From Sinorhizobium fredii USDA 205 (GTDB lineage: Bacteria > Pseudomonadota > Alphaproteobacteria > Rhizobiales > Rhizobiaceae), in assembly GCF_001461695.1 (NCBI RefSeq), contig NZ_AUTC01000099.1, forward strand, positions 62,001 through 126,000: a stretch of 64,000 nucleotides of DNA, written 5' to 3'. Below, piece after piece: positions 17,865 to 27,444 of the stretch; positions within the stretch are counted from its first letter, which is position 1; each line of letters starts with the position of its first letter. The notes beneath the pieces are model-generated. The model was not told where the DNA came from and ran no database searches. It worked only from the letters and a program-made list of their open reading frames with translations. Both the position numbers and the translations under genes were made by a program.

Positions 17865-18305
17865 TTAGCCGCCGACGTGCTCGACGCTGGCCTCGATCCG
17901 TTCCATGTCGTCGTCGGAAAGGCCGAAATGGTGGCCGATCTCGTGGATCAGCACATGGGTGATGATGTCGCCCAGGGTCTCCTCGTTTTCCGCCCAGTAG
18001 TCGAGGATCGGGCGGCGGTAGAGGGTGATCCGGTTGGGGAACTGGCCGGTCTCCATGGTGAAGCGTTCGCCGATGCCGCGGCCTTCGAACAGGCCGAGCA
18101 GGTCGAAAGGCGTCTCGAGCGCCATGTCTTCGAAGACGTCGTCGCTTGGAAAATCGGCAACTTCGATGATGAGGTCCGTCGTCAGCTTGCGGAATTCTTG
18201 CGGCAGGTGGCTAAAGGCTTCAAACGCAAGCTGTTCGAATGTGGTAAGCGTCGGTGCGTGGCGTTCCCGCCAATCCTCGGTCTGGTCAATGCGGGCCATA
18301 GGCAC
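17865..18305 (-). CDS. Zincin-like metallopeptidase family protein
   Basis: A 146-residue protein of the small 'possible zinc metallopeptidase' family. The HEIGHHFGLSDDD motif (about residues 124-136) supplies HExxH plus the downstream Asp of a metzincin-like site. Substrates are unknown, and activity has rarely been shown for the family. ATGs at 18305 and 18299 are both possible. It is divergent from the SOS cassette. Confidence 0.85.
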   Translation of the reverse strand: MPMARIDQTEDWRERHAPTLTTFEQLAFEAFSHLPQEFRKLTTDLIIEVADFPSDDVFEDMALETPFDLLGLFEGRGIGERFTMETGQFPNRITLYRRPILDYWAENEETLGDIITHVLIHEIGHHFGLSDDDMERIEASVEHVGG

Positions 18306-18399
18306 TCCTTGTTGCCCTCATATAGCGATTTCGCGTTTGTTTTTCGAGTGTTGAAATTCCCTCGGACAGGAGTGAGGAATAAATTCTTATCCTTTGCTG

Positions 18400-18446
18400 T
18401 TGACTCTTTCCCCAAGCTCTGGAATCCATAAGAACATAACATGAAC
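18400..18446 (+). promoter_or_regulatory. imuA promoter with LexA operator GAAC-N7-GAAC
   Basis: GAAC (18432-18435), ATAACAT, GAAC (18443-18446) is a perfect direct repeat with 7-base spacing. It is the reverse of the GTTC-N7-GTTC LexA box known in alphaproteobacteria. A plausible -35 TTGACT sits at 18400-18405, so the operator falls over or just after the -10/start region, where LexA would block imuA transcription. Confidence 0.88.
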
Positions 18447-18467
18447 ATTTGATGGGAGCTGACCGTC

Positions 18468-19421
18468 ATGGCCGAGAACGCCGTGCAACGGCAAACCATT
18501 CTTTCCCTTCGTGACACCATAGCACGGATTGAAAATTGCAGCTTGCCTGGAATTGTGCGGGCCGCCAAGGCGGCCGATGTCGCCGGCTTTCGGCGCGGCA
18601 GGGAAGGGAGCGTGCCTCGCAAGGTCCTGCCTTTCGGGATTGCGGCCCTTGACGATGTCCTCAAGGGCGGGCTGCCGCTCGAAGGCCTGATGGAAATCCG
18701 CAATGCCGAAACCCGCGATGCGGGTGCGGCCGCCGGCTTCGTGGCGGCGCTTGCGGTGCTTTATCAGCAAGTGAGGAAGGAGAAAGGCCATCTCGCTCCG
18801 GTGCTGTGGATCAGCCAGGCGCTCGCCTCGCGCGAGGCGGGGCAGCTCTATGCGCCCGGCCTCAAGTCCTACGGGCTAGATCCGGAGCGCTTCCTCTTCG
18901 TCTCAGTGCGCACCGTCAAGGATGCGCTGTGGATCGCCGAGACGGCGCTTTCGGTGCCGGTCTTCGCCGCGGTCGTTCTGGAAATCCGCGGCAATCCCGC
19001 CTGTCTCGCCTTGAGCGAAAGCCGGCGCCTCAATGTCCGGGCCCGGGCCGGCGGCGTGCCTGTGCTTCTCTTTCGCCAGGCGGGCGAGGAGGAGGCGAGC
19101 AGCGCCTTCTTCCGGTTCCAGATCAAGCCGGCGCCGGCCGGCGAACGCCCTCTTCCCGATGGTTCGGCGCTTTGCGGCAGCATCGACCATCCCGCCTTTC
19201 ACCTCCTTGTCGAAAAAAGCAGGGCTTACGGCTCTACCGACATCTTTCTGGAATGGAACGCCCATGACCGCCGCTTCTACCCCCTCGACGAGCGCCGCAG
19301 CGCCGCTCTTCAGGCCAACGGACAGCCAGAGAATCCTGTCGATCCACTTTCCGCACCTGCCGGCCGACCGCGTCGCGCGCAGCCGCTGGGGCGCCTCCTG
19401 GCTTTCGCGCGGGCGTCCTGA
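18468..19421 (+). CDS. imuA: ImuA, damage-inducible mutagenesis protein
   Basis: RecA-like accessory protein of the ImuABC mutasome, expressed during the SOS response for error-prone translesion synthesis. The 317-residue product contains the ImuA core from about residue 45 (LPFGIAALDDVLKGGLPLEGLMEI), and ILRQ-like RecA features are weak, as usual. A GGGAG ribosome-binding site precedes the ATG, and a LexA box lies 22 bases upstream of the start codon. It is the first gene of imuA-imuB-dnaE2. Its 3' end overlaps imuB by 158 bases in another frame. Confidence 0.93.
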   Translation: MAENAVQRQTILSLRDTIARIENCSLPGIVRAAKAADVAGFRRGREGSVPRKVLPFGIAALDDVLKGGLPLEGLMEIRNAETRDAGAAAGFVAALAVLYQQVRKEKGHLAPVLWISQALASREAGQLYAPGLKSYGLDPERFLFVSVRTVKDALWIAETALSVPVFAAVVLEIRGNPACLALSESRRLNVRARAGGVPVLLFRQAGEEEASSAFFRFQIKPAPAGERPLPDGSALCGSIDHPAFHLLVEKSRAYGSTDIFLEWNAHDRRFYPLDERRSAALQANGQPENPVDPLSAPAGRPRRAQPLGRLLAFARAS

Positions 19422-20877
19422 CCATCCGCCGGTGGTTTTTGTCGCCAAGATCGACAATGCCATGCGCCTCGTCGCGCTCGATACGCTGGCCGAGCGCATC
19501 GGCCTGAAGCGCGGCCAGGGGGCGGCGGAGGCCCGCGCCATGTGCCCGGCGCTCGACGTGATCGCCGCCGATCCGGCGGCCGACCAGACCTTTCTGGAAG
19601 GGCTCGCCGACTGGTGCGACCGCTACACGCCGCTCGTCGCGCTCGACGGAAAGGACGGCCTGTTCCTCGACATCACCGGCTGCGCCCATCTGCATGGCGG
19701 CGAGAAGGCGCTTATCAGCGACCTCCTGTCCCGGCTTTTCTCGCTCGGCGTCGAGGCGCGGGCTACCGTCTCCTCCTCTGCCGGTCTATCCTGGGCCGCC
19801 ACCCGTTACGGCAATGTCGCCGTCATCGAACCGGGAGAGGCCGGCCGGGTTCTGGCACCCATGCCGGTCGCTGCGCTGCGCCTGCCGGCGGAAACCGCCA
19901 CAGCACTCGAACGCGTCGGGCTGAAACAGATCGGCGATCTTCTCGAAGCGCCGCGCGCACCGCTCGCCCGCCGCTTCGGTTCCCTCCTTCTCCTCAGGCT
20001 CGACCAGGCGAGAGGCGAGGCGGACGAACCTCTATCGCCGCGCCTGCCGGTGCCGAGCTTTTGCGCCGAGCGCCGGCTCGCCGAGCCGCTGATGGACGAG
20101 GAATACATTCTCGAACTGACGCGGCACCTTGCCAAGGACGTCCGCGCCTCGCTGGAGCGGCATGGCGAAGGCGGGCGGCTGTTCGAGCTCCTGCTGTTTC
20201 GCGTCGACGGCCGGGTGTTCCGCGTCCGGGCGCATGCGGCCATGCCGTTGAACGATGCCGACCGCATCGCGGCGCTCTTTCGCGAACGGCTGCAGGCCGT
20301 CCATGACGATCTCGATGCCGGATACGGTTTCGAAATCCTCAGGCTGGCCGTTTTGCGCAGCGAAAGGCTTGATCCGGCGCAGCAGGATTTTTCCGGAGTC
20401 CCCGAGGAAAGTCAGCCGCTTGCCGCCTTCATCGACAAGGTCGCAGCCCGTTTCGGCCCCGATTGCCTGACGCAGGCGAGCCTTGCCGAAAGCCACCTGC
20501 CGGAACGGGCAGGCGGCTTTGCCGCCGTCAGGGATGTCGCGGCGGTGATGGGGTCGCCTGCCTCTGAAAACAAGCTTTTTCCTGAAAACCGCCCGCTTCG
20601 GATTTTCACCCATCCCGAACTGGTGGAGGCGACGGCCGAGGTGCCGGACGGCGCGCCGCGCAGCTTCAACTGGCGCAGGACCCAGTATCGCGTCGCCCGC
20701 GCCGAGGGGCCGGAGCGGATCGCCGCCGAATGGTGGATCGACGGGGAGGGGCATCCGACCCGTGACTATTTCCGGATCGAGGATCAGGAGGGCCGCCGCT
20801 TCTGGCTGTTCCGCGAAGGCCTTTACGGAAGGGAGGTGGCCGCGGCCCGCTGGTTCATGCACGGAGTTTTCGCATGA
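19264..20877 (+). CDS. imuB: ImuB, Y-family polymerase-like protein
   Basis: Catalytically dead Y-family polymerase homologue that bridges the beta clamp, ImuA and DnaE2. The core begins [16 protein letters not shown], where active Y-family enzymes carry their first catalytic Asp (the FVDMD-type motif), so the metal-binding triad is missing, as expected for Imu[16 protein letters not shown] (about residues 138-152) and the little-finger region follow. The ATG at 19264 (537 residues) is the first that keeps the whole [10 protein letters not shown] segment. It lies 158 bases inside imuA. The stop overlaps the dnaE2 start by ATGA. Confidence 0.9.
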   Translation: MTAASTPSTSAAAPLFRPTDSQRILSIHFPHLPADRVARSRWGASWLSRGRPDHPPVVFVAKIDNAMRLVALDTLAERIGLKRGQGAAEARAMCPALDVIAADPAADQTFLEGLADWCDRYTPLVALDGKDGLFLDITGCAHLHGGEKALISDLLSRLFSLGVEARATVSSSAGLSWAATRYGNVAVIEPGEAGRVLAPMPVAALRLPAETATALERVGLKQIGDLLEAPRAPLARRFGSLLLLRLDQARGEADEPLSPRLPVPSFCAERRLAEPLMDEEYILELTRHLAKDVRASLERHGEGGRLFELLLFRVDGRVFRVRAHAAMPLNDADRIAALFRERLQAVHDDLDAGYGFEILRLAVLRSERLDPAQQDFSGVPEESQPLAAFIDKVAARFGPDCLTQASLAESHLPERAGGFAAVRDVAAVMGSPASENKLFPENRPLRIFTHPELVEATAEVPDGAPRSFNWRRTQYRVARAEGPERIAAEWWIDGEGHPTRDYFRIEDQEGRRFWLFREGLYGREVAAARWFMHGVFA

Positions 20878-23800
20878 GCGGGGAACCGGTCTTCTACGAG
20901 CTTGGGGCGCGCACGAATTTCTCCTTCCTCGAGGGGGCGGCGCCGGCCGAGGAGATGATCGTCTTTGCCAGGAAGGTCGGGCTTTCGGGCCTTGGCGTCG
21001 CCGACCGCAACAGCGTGGCCGGCGTCGTGCGCGCCCATGCCAAGGCGAAAGTGGAGGGTTACCCCTTCCAGCCGGGAGCCCGCCTGGTCTTTGCCGACGG
21101 CACGCCGGATATTCTCGCCTATCCCAGGAACAGGCGGGGCTGGGGGCATCTTTGCCGCCTGCTCAGCGCCGGCAACCTGCGCTCGAAGAAGGGCGACTGC
21201 ACGCTTTATCTTGCCGATCTCCTCGAATGGCAGGAGGATCTGCTCCTGATCGTCATGCCGGGCGAAGGCCGGCCGCAGCCGGAAACCTTGGACACGCTCC
21301 TCAGAAAATTGCAGGAGCATGCCGGCGACCGGCTCTATCTCGGCCTGGCGCCGCATTATGACGGTTTCGACCGGCATGACTTCGCCGTGCTCGCCGCAGT
21401 CGCCAGAAGCCTGGATGTCCGGCTTCTGGCCACCAATGACGCGCTCTATCACGATCCGCACTACAGGCCGCTTGCGGATGTCGTCACCGCCATTCGCGAG
21501 CATGTGACGATCGCCAGCGCCGGCTTCCTCCTCCAGAAAAATGCCGAAAGGCACCTGAAGGGGCCGAAGGAGATGGCACGGCGCTTCCGCGACTATCCCG
21601 AAGCGATCGTCAATGCGGGAAAATTCTTCAAGCGGCTTTCCTTCAGCCTCGACGAACTCAGCCACCAATATCCGGACGAGAATGCCGAGGGCGAGACGCC
21701 GGCCGAAAGCTTGCGGCGGCTCGTCGCCGAAGGCGCGCTCGAGCGTTACCCTTCCGGGGTGCCGGAAAAGGTCCAGCGGCAGATCGAATACGAGCTCGAA
21801 CTCATCCACGACAAGAAATACGAACCCTATTTCCTGACCGTCCACAAGCTGGTGAAATTTGCCCGCAGCGTGAACATTCTCTGCCAGGGACGGGGGTCTG
21901 CGGCCAATTCCTCGGTCTGCTTCTGTCTCCGCATCACCGATGTCGATCCGCAGAAGTTCACGCTACTGTTCGACCGCTTCCTGTCGCGCGATCGCGACGA
22001 GCCGCCCGATATCGATGTCGACTTCGAGCACGAGCGGCGCGAAGAGGTCATCCAATATATCTACAGGACCTATGGCAGGGAGCATGCCGGGCTCACCGCC
22101 GCGGTGATCAGCTATCGTTCGCGCTCGGCCGGACGCGAGGTCGCCAAGGCCTTCGGTCTGTCGGAGGATGTCCAGTCGGCTCTCGTCAGTTCGGTCTGGG
22201 GCTGGGGAACCTCGCCCTTCACCGAGGAGCAGGCGAAGGGGGCGGGCCTCGACATGGCGGATCCGCTGACCAGGCGCGTCCTTGCCTATGCCAGCCTGCT
22301 CATGAACTTCCCGCGGCATCTCTCTCAGCATGTCGGCGGCTTCGTCATCACCCGCGACAGGCTCGACGAGGTCGTGCCGATCATGAATACGGCCATGCCC
22401 GACCGCTACATGATCGAATGGGACAAGGACGATCTCGACCAGTTGAAGATCCTCAAGGTCGACGTGCTGGCCCTCGGCATGCTGACCTGCCTCGCCAGGG
22501 CCTTCAGGTTTCTGGAAGCCCATTACGGCAAGCCGAAAACGCTCGCCGAACTCTACGAGGACCAGCAGGCGGCCGTTTACGACATGATCTGCCGCGCCGA
22601 TACGGTCGGGGTGTTCCAGATCGAAAGCCGTGCCCAGATGAGCATGCTGCCGCGCCTACGCCCACGCGAAATGTACGATCTGGTGATCGAGGTGGCGATC
22701 GTCCGTCCGGGGCCGATCCAGGGCAACATGGTGCATCCCTATCTGAAGCGACGCGAGGCGCAGCGTCGGGGAGAGGCGGTCGACTATCCGAGCCAGGAGT
22801 TGAAGGCGGTGCTGGAAAGGACGCTCGGCGTGCCGCTGTTTCAGGAACAGGCGATGCAGATCGCCATCACCGCCGCCGGCTTTTCGCCGAGCGAGGCCGA
22901 TCGCCTGCGCCGCGCCATGGCGACCTTCAAGCGGACCGGCACGATCCATACGTTCGAACGCAAGATGATCGATGGCATGGTCAGGAACGGCTATGACAGG
23001 GAATTCGCCGAACGCTGCTTCAACCAGATCAAGGGTTTCGGCGAATATGGCTTTCCCGAAAGCCATGCCGCCTCCTTCGCCTCGCTCGTCTATGCCTCGT
23101 CCTGGTTCAAGGCCTACTATCCGGACATCTTCTGCGCCGCGCTTCTGAATTCACAGCCGATGGGCTTCTATGCGCCCGCCCAGCTCGTGCGCGATGCCCG
23201 CGAACACGGGGTCAGGATGCTGCCGGTCGACGTCAACCATTCGGACTGGGATGCCCTGCTCGAAGGCGAGGCGATGTTCCGTAAGGAGGCGATCGATTCG
23301 CGCCATGGCGACATGCGCAATGTCATCCGCTCCGAAAAGGCGGTGCGGCTCGGCTTCCGGCTGGTCAAGGGCCTCAAGCAAACGGATATGGAGGCGCTGG
23401 TTGCGCGCCGCGGCGAGGGATACTGCTCCGTCCACGATCTCTGGGTCCGCTCCGGCCTGAGCCGGGCGGTGCTGGAGCGACTTGCGGATGCGGACGCCTT
23501 CCGCTCGATCGGGTTCGATAGGCGAAGAGCCCTTTGGGCGGTGAAGGCACTCAACGAGCAATCGGCGGTCGAGCGCCTGCCGCTTTTCGACGGGGCGGGT
23601 TCCACGGACCTGCAGGTCGAAGCCGCCGTCACCCTGCCGGACATGCCCGCGGGCGAGCATGTCATCCATGACTATCGCTATCTGACGCTTTCCCTGAAAG
23701 CCCATCCGGTTTCCTTCATGCGCGAGGATTTCGCGCGCATGGGTATTCTTTCCAGCCGTGACCTAGCGAAGACCCCGGCCGGCAGGCGGGTGACGGTGGC

Positions 23801-24227
23801 GGGCCTTGTGCTCGTTCGCCAGCGGCCGGGTTCCGCCAACGGCGTCATCTTCATGACGATCGAGGACGAAACCGGCGTCGCCAACATCATCGTCTGGGAA
23901 AAGACGTTCCAGAAATATCGGCCCCAGGTGATGGGATCCCGGCTCATAAAGGTGCGCGGCCGCTTACAGAGCGAAAGCGGCGTCATCCATGTGGTCGCCG
24001 AATATATGGAAGACATGACGCCGATGCTCGGCCTCCTGCGCAAGGAGGCACGGCGGTTCGGAGCCAATGATCGGGCCGATGAGGCGCTCCGCCCGACGGC
24101 GGATGCCCGCGACAAGAAAGCGCTCCGGCAATTGCGCCCGACGCCGCCTGCACAGCGGGGACCGGAAGCTTCCGAGGCGGGAAGCGAGGTGGCCGAGGTC
24201 ATGCCGAAGGGGCGCAATTTCCATTGA
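20874..24227 (+). CDS. dnaE2: Error-prone DNA polymerase DnaE2 (ImuC)
   Basis: C-family polymerase that performs lesion bypass with ImuA and ImuB. The 1117-residue protein has an N-terminal PHP domain (about 1-280), a polymerase core with the catalytic aspartates in [15 protein letters not shown] (about residues 377-391), a helix-hairpin-helix region, and a C-terminal OB fold (about 975-1060). It is shorter than replicative DnaE1, as expected. Its start overlaps the imuB stop by 4 bases. A hairpin terminator lies 19 bases downstream. Confidence 0.96.
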   Translation: MSGEPVFYELGARTNFSFLEGAAPAEEMIVFARKVGLSGLGVADRNSVAGVVRAHAKAKVEGYPFQPGARLVFADGTPDILAYPRNRRGWGHLCRLLSAGNLRSKKGDCTLYLADLLEWQEDLLLIVMPGEGRPQPETLDTLLRKLQEHAGDRLYLGLAPHYDGFDRHDFAVLAAVARSLDVRLLATNDALYHDPHYRPLADVVTAIREHVTIASAGFLLQKNAERHLKGPKEMARRFRDYPEAIVNAGKFFKRLSFSLDELSHQYPDENAEGETPAESLRRLVAEGALERYPSGVPEKVQRQIEYELELIHDKKYEPYFLTVHKLVKFARSVNILCQGRGSAANSSVCFCLRITDVDPQKFTLLFDRFLSRDRDEPPDIDVDFEHERREEVIQYIYRTYGREHAGLTAAVISYRSRSAGREVAKAFGLSEDVQSALVSSVWGWGTSPFTEEQAKGAGLDMADPLTRRVLAYASLLMNFPRHLSQHVGGFVITRDRLDEVVPIMNTAMPDRYMIEWDKDDLDQLKILKVDVLALGMLTCLARAFRFLEAHYGKPKTLAELYEDQQAAVYDMICRADTVGVFQIESRAQMSMLPRLRPREMYDLVIEVAIVRPGPIQGNMVHPYLKRREAQRRGEAVDYPSQELKAVLERTLGVPLFQEQAMQIAITAAGFSPSEADRLRRAMATFKRTGTIHTFERKMIDGMVRNGYDREFAERCFNQIKGFGEYGFPESHAASFASLVYASSWFKAYYPDIFCAALLNSQPMGFYAPAQLVRDAREHGVRMLPVDVNHSDWDALLEGEAMFRKEAIDSRHGDMRNVIRSEKAVRLGFRLVKGLKQTDMEALVARRGEGYCSVHDLWVRSGLSRAVLERLADADAFRSIGFDRRRALWAVKALNEQSAVERLPLFDGAGSTDLQVEAAVTLPDMPAGEHVIHDYRYLTLSLKAHPVSFMREDFARMGILSSRDLAKTPAGRRVTVAGLVLVRQRPGSANGVIFMTIEDETGVANIIVWEKTFQKYRPQVMGSRLIKVRGRLQSESGVIHVVAEYMEDMTPMLGLLRKEARRFGANDRADEALRPTADARDKKALRQLRPTPPAQRGPEASEAGSEVAEVMPKGRNFH

Positions 24228-24245
24228 GGCCCGCTCAGACCGCCG

Positions 24246-24270
24246 CCGACGATCGTTGCATCGTCGGTTT
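24246..24270 (+). terminator. Terminator of the imuA-imuB-dnaE2 operon
   Basis: The hairpin CCGACGAT (24246-24253) / ATCGTCGG (24260-24267) is followed by a short T-run, 19 bases after the dnaE2 stop. Confidence 0.65.
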
Positions 24271-24357
24271 GCCCAGGTTTTCGCCTCCGGACATGCCTGT
24301 GTAAAAATGTCGCAGGACGTCCTCCCCGCTTTGCAAGTCCTGAGAGAAAAATCGTCG

Positions 24358-24375
24358 TCTTAGAATCACCTAATC
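24358..24375 (+). promoter_or_regulatory. Second, weaker ICE-like palindrome
   Basis: TCTTAGAATCACCTAATC contains the inverted half-sites TTAG and CTAA with 6-base spacing. It is 44 bases upstream of a better copy and could be an accessory Irr site for bfd-bfr. Confidence 0.4.
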
Positions 24376-24403
24376 TGATGAAAACACGAAATTTTTCCTC
24401 AAG

Positions 24404-24420
24404 ATTAGAACGACTCTAAT
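24404..24420 (+). promoter_or_regulatory. ICE (Irr-box)-like palindrome upstream of bfd-bfr
   Basis: ATTAGAACGACTCTAAT is an interrupted palindrome (ATTAGA...TCTAAT) close to the rhizobial iron-control element TTTAGAA-N3-TTCTAAA, to which Irr binds under iron limitation. It overlaps a possible -10 (TAATAT at 24416). Repression of iron-storage genes by Irr in low iron is the expected outcome. Confidence 0.65.
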
Positions 24421-24520
24421 ATACTCCTCAACTTTATGGAGAGGAGTTTTTTGTTGACGGCAAATGTCCTCTTTTGCTTTATCGCAAAATCAGGATGTTG
24501 CGTTTGACAGGCAAGACGAA

Positions 24521-24832
24521 ATGCTGGTTTGCAGCTGCAATTTCATCAGTGAAAAAGAAATCGAGGACACCATCATCGGCCTCCTCGATGAGGACTGTTG
24601 GCAGTTGATCGTGCCGGCAAAAGTCTATCACGCGATGGAAAAGCGCGGCCGCTGCTGCGGCTGTTTCCCCAATGTCGTCGACATCATCATCCGCACCACC
24701 GAGCAATATCACGCCCGTCGCGACTCGACGGAAGCCGAGATATTTGATTTCATGACCCGCCTAAAACAATTTCACGAAGAAAACCGGAGGGCGGATCTTG
24801 AAAGGCGACGCAAAGGTCATAGAGCAGCTTAA
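24521..24832 (+). CDS. bfd: Bacterioferritin-associated ferredoxin
   Basis: A [2Fe-2S] protein that reduces bacterioferritin to release stored iron. Counting from the ATG at 24521, the cluster ligands are Cys4, Cys6, Cys45 and Cys48 (CSC near the N-terminus and CCGC after RGR). The product has 103 residues, longer than E. coli Bfd because of a charged C-terminal helix (about 70-103). The frame stays open to 24464, but the family start is [10 protein letters not shown]. Its 3' end overlaps bfr by 35 bases, so the pair is cotranscribed. Iron control is suggested by upstream ICE-like palindromes. Confidence 0.9.
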   Translation: MLVCSCNFISEKEIEDTIIGLLDEDCWQLIVPAKVYHAMEKRGRCCGCFPNVVDIIIRTTEQYHARRDSTEAEIFDFMTRLKQFHEENRRADLERRRKGHRAA

Positions 24833-25283
24833 CGAAGCGCTCTTTCTCGAACTCGGTGCCGTAAACCAGTACTGGGTGCATTACCGCCTTCTCGAAGACT
24901 GGGGCTACACGCTTCTCGCAAAGAAGGAGCGTGCCGAATCCATCGAGGAAATGCACCACGCCGACAAACTCATCGCACGCATCATCTTCCTCGAAGGCCA
25001 TCCGAACCTTCAGACGGTCGCCCCGCTGCGCATCGGTCAGAATGTCAAGGAAGTGCTGAAGGCCGACCTTGCAGGCGAATACGACGCCCGCACGGCCTAC
25101 AAGAATTCCCGCGACATCTGTCACGCGGCCGGCGACTATGTCTCGATGAAACTCTTCGAGGAACTGCTCGCCGACGAGGAGGGCCACATCGACTTCCTCG
25201 AGTCGCAGCTGCAGCTGCTTGACACGATCGGCGAGGAAAAATACGGGCAGCTCAACGCCGCCCCGGCCAACGAAGCCGAGTAG
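24798..25283 (+). CDS. bfr: Bacterioferritin
   Basis: 24-mer heme-containing iron-storage protein with ferroxidase activity, cytosolic. The 161-residue sequence has every key residue at standard numbering: ferroxidase ligands Glu18, Glu51, His54, Glu94, Glu127 and His130, and the heme ligand Met52. The start is TTG at 24798 inside the bfd 3' end, preceded by GGAGGGCGG; the protein then begins [15 protein letters not shown], the standard N-terminus. Translational coupling with bfd is likely. A strong hairpin follows at 25304. Confidence 0.97.
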   Translation: MKGDAKVIEQLNEALFLELGAVNQYWVHYRLLEDWGYTLLAKKERAESIEEMHHADKLIARIIFLEGHPNLQTVAPLRIGQNVKEVLKADLAGEYDARTAYKNSRDICHAAGDYVSMKLFEELLADEEGHIDFLESQLQLLDTIGEEKYGQLNAAPANEAE

Positions 25284-25303
25284 TACCGATTCGATCTCGA
25301 TCA

Positions 25304-25336
25304 AGTGCCGCGCGTCTCGCACCGCGGCACTTTCTC
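25304..25336 (+). terminator. Terminator of bfd-bfr
   Basis: The hairpin AGTGCCGCG (25304-25312) / CGCGGCACT (25323-25331) is followed by TTCTC. It lies 20 bases after the bfr stop. Confidence 0.75.
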
Positions 25337-25352
25337 GTGGGTAGGAACGGAC

Positions 25353-25399
25353 CGCTACAGCGCCGCGCGTCCAATCGGACGCGCTGAGGTCGCTGTAGG
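25353..25399. repeat. Short palindromic repeat, CTACAG...CTGTAG type
   Basis: A 47-bp interrupted palindrome with outer arms CTACAG (25355-25360) and CTGTAG (25393-25398) and an inner hairpin GCGCGTCC/GGACGCGC. It is the same family as elements near 31097 and 47127. Confidence 0.75.
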
Positions 25400-25458
25400 C
25401 GGCGCGGCATACCCCTTCGCCCGCTTGCGGAAAGAAGGTGCCGGCATGCGGATGAGCA
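25400..25458. repeat. Degenerate RIME-type element
   Basis: Contains TTCGCCCGCTTGCGG, GAAGGTGCCGGCATGC and GGATGAG, all recognisable but diverged pieces of the RIME half-element. It lies between convergent bfr and rppH. Confidence 0.7.
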
Positions 25459-25470
25459 AAGATTTCCTCT

Positions 25471-25998
25471 TTACCCCGCCAGATGCGCAAATGCGGCGAC
25501 GACCTCTTCATAGGTCTTGCGCTTGAACGGTACGATCAGCTTCGGCAGCTCCTGCATGGGCTTCCATTCCCAGGCGTCGAATTCGGGGTCGTGGCCGCCC
25601 GGCGGCGGGTTGATGGCGATTTCGCTTTCGTCGCCCTCGAAGCGGAAGGCGTACCAGCGCTGCGTCTGGCCGCGATACTTGCCCTTCAGGCCGATGCCGA
25701 TCAGGTGCTCCGGCAGGTCGTAATTGATCCAGCCGGGCGCCTCGGCAAGCAGCGAGACGCTGCGCATGCCGGTTTCCTCGTAGAGTTCGCGATAGGCAGC
25801 TTCGAGCGGATCTTCGCCCTCGTCGATGCCGCCCTGCGGCATCTGCCAGAGTTGCGGCGAGCCGTCATATTCCGAGTTGCCGACGGCGAGCCGATGTCCG
25901 GCCCAGACGAGGCCCTGATGATTGAGGACCATGACGCCGACGCACGGCCGATAGGGCAGGTCCTCCGCCTTCAAAACCTTGCGCTTGTCCTTACCCAT
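25471..25998 (-). CDS. rppH: RNA pyrophosphohydrolase (Nudix)
   Basis: Removes pyrophosphate from 5'-triphosphorylated mRNAs to start their decay. The Nudix box is intact: [20 protein letters not shown] continuing TGM (about residues 52-74). The 175-residue length and [12 protein letters not shown]-terminal strand match alphaproteobacterial RppH/IalA. The frame extends to 26016, but ATG at 25998 (MGKDKRKV) is preferred. It is convergent with bfr and 54 bases downstream of the yibQ-like gene, hence the last gene of the large minus-strand group. Confidence 0.93.
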   Translation of the reverse strand: MGKDKRKVLKAEDLPYRPCVGVMVLNHQGLVWAGHRLAVGNSEYDGSPQLWQMPQGGIDEGEDPLEAAYRELYEETGMRSVSLLAEAPGWINYDLPEHLIGIGLKGKYRGQTQRWYAFRFEGDESEIAINPPPGGHDPEFDAWEWKPMQELPKLIVPFKRKTYEEVVAAFAHLAG

Positions 25999-26051
25999 GT
26001 CGCCATTCCCTTGCATGTGCTACCAGTTATTCAGCCGATTGCCTGCTTAGA

Positions 26052-27257
26052 TCAGTTTTGTTGCGGATCGTTGACGAGGGCCGAAATACCGACGAATTCG
26101 ATGCCGCGCCCGCCCGCCTCCTCCATCCATCCGGCGATTGTCGCCACGCTTTCGTCGAAGGCGGAAGCGACGCCGATCGCCGTGCCGTTGCGCCGTGCGA
26201 CGCGTTCGAGCTCGTCGAGCTTGCGCAGGATCGCATTGCGGCTGAGTTCGCTGTCGAGGACCAGATCGGCGAAGCCGTGCGGCACGCCGACGGCACCGGA
26301 AAGCGTTCCGGAAAGCGATTGCGCCGAGGTGCCGTCGTCGAGAAAAAGCAATCCGCGCTTGCCGAGGTCGCGCATCACCGGCTCGAGCGCATCCGCGTCG
26401 GAGAGAAACCGTCCGCCGAGATAGTTCATGATGCCGGTGTAGTTGGTGATCTGGCCCATGCTGCGGTGCAACTCGGCAAGGTTCTTGGTGGCGCCGCGGG
26501 AAAGGAGAAGAGCGTGCGGACCCGGGTCGTTGTCCGGGTAGTCGAAGGGCTCCATCGGAATCTGCAACAGCAACTCGTGGCCGTCGCGCCGCGCATCCTG
26601 CATCCAGCGCTGCAGGCTGTTGCCGGCAGCGGCGAAGGCGAGCGTCACCTCCGGCGGCAGGTCGTGGATGGCGCGCTGCGTTCCCGTCTGGCTGAGGCCG
26701 AGGCCGCCGACGACCAGGCCGATGCGCGTGCCGCGCGCGCCTGACCAGGGACGGGCATATTGGTCCATCGGTCGCAATCCGTCCGGACCGACGATCGGCA
26801 ACCGGCCTTGCGGCGTGTCCTCGATGAGGTCCTCGTTCGGAAGCGCCGCCATGCGCGGATCCTGGCCGCGCATCGGACCGGCACTGATCAGCGCCGGGCC
26901 GTCGCCGTCGCGCGACCTCGGCGTGTATTTCGTAACCGTCGCGCCGTCGTCCGTCAGGATTTCCTCGACATGGGCTCCCGAGCGGGCTCCGCTCTGGCGA
27001 AGCGAGCCGGCTGCTCCTCCGGGCTTGACGGAAGGCGCGGTTACCTCGGCGGCCGCCTTGATCGCTTCAGCGCTTGTGGCCGGGTCGGAAGTGCGAAGCA
27101 GAGGATCGGGCCGGAAAGCGGCCCAGCCGGAGAGCCCGGCGACGGCAAGCGTGAAGATGCCAAGAAACGCATAGCCGAACATCCGGCGCGGATCGCGCTT
27201 GCGCGTCGGCCTCTTCTTCGGGCCTTGGCCAAGGGGAGCATTGAGATCAGTTCCCAA
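26052..27257 (-). CDS. Divergent polysaccharide deacetylase (YibQ-like)
   Basis: A 401-residue protein with a cytosolic basic N-terminus, one membrane anchor (about residues 27-48), a Pro/Ser linker, and a periplasmic divergent polysaccharide deacetylase domain (about 175-395). The domain shows GLVVGGLGLSQTGTQRAI, LLQIPMEPFDYPDNDPGPHALL and LFLDDGTSAQS. The family pairs with envC and ctpA in rhizobia, suggesting a cell-wall or envelope role. Its enzymatic activity is not established. A terminator separates it from ctpA. Confidence 0.87.
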   Translation of the reverse strand: MGTDLNAPLGQGPKKRPTRKRDPRRMFGYAFLGIFTLAVAGLSGWAAFRPDPLLRTSDPATSAEAIKAAAEVTAPSVKPGGAAGSLRQSGARSGAHVEEILTDDGATVTKYTPRSRDGDGPALISAGPMRGQDPRMAALPNEDLIEDTPQGRLPIVGPDGLRPMDQYARPWSGARGTRIGLVVGGLGLSQTGTQRAIHDLPPEVTLAFAAAGNSLQRWMQDARRDGHELLLQIPMEPFDYPDNDPGPHALLLSRGATKNLAELHRSMGQITNYTGIMNYLGGRFLSDADALEPVMRDLGKRGLLFLDDGTSAQSLSGTLSGAVGVPHGFADLVLDSELSRNAILRKLDELERVARRNGTAIGVASAFDESVATIAGWMEEAGGRGIEFVGISALVNDPQQN

Positions 27258-27344
27258 ACGGAGCCTCGACCTTAGGAAGTTGCCGGTGAGGAGTGTGCCG
27301 CCCGTGAAGAATCATCGGCAGTCGGCTGCATCGCCGATGCATAA

Positions 27345-27376
27345 TATAAAGGCGCCGGGTTGAACAGCCCGGCGCC
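27345..27376 (-). terminator. Intrinsic terminator of ctpA
   Basis: On the minus strand GGCGCCGGG-CTGTTCAA-CCCGGCGCC is followed by TTTATA. It lies 70 bases after the ctpA stop and before the yibQ-like gene. Confidence 0.88.
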
Positions 27377-27444
27377 TTAGTGTCTCGCTTCGAATGGCCG
27401 AGTGGCGCTGGATCCGACCGATCCACAAGCCAGCTACAGTAGGC

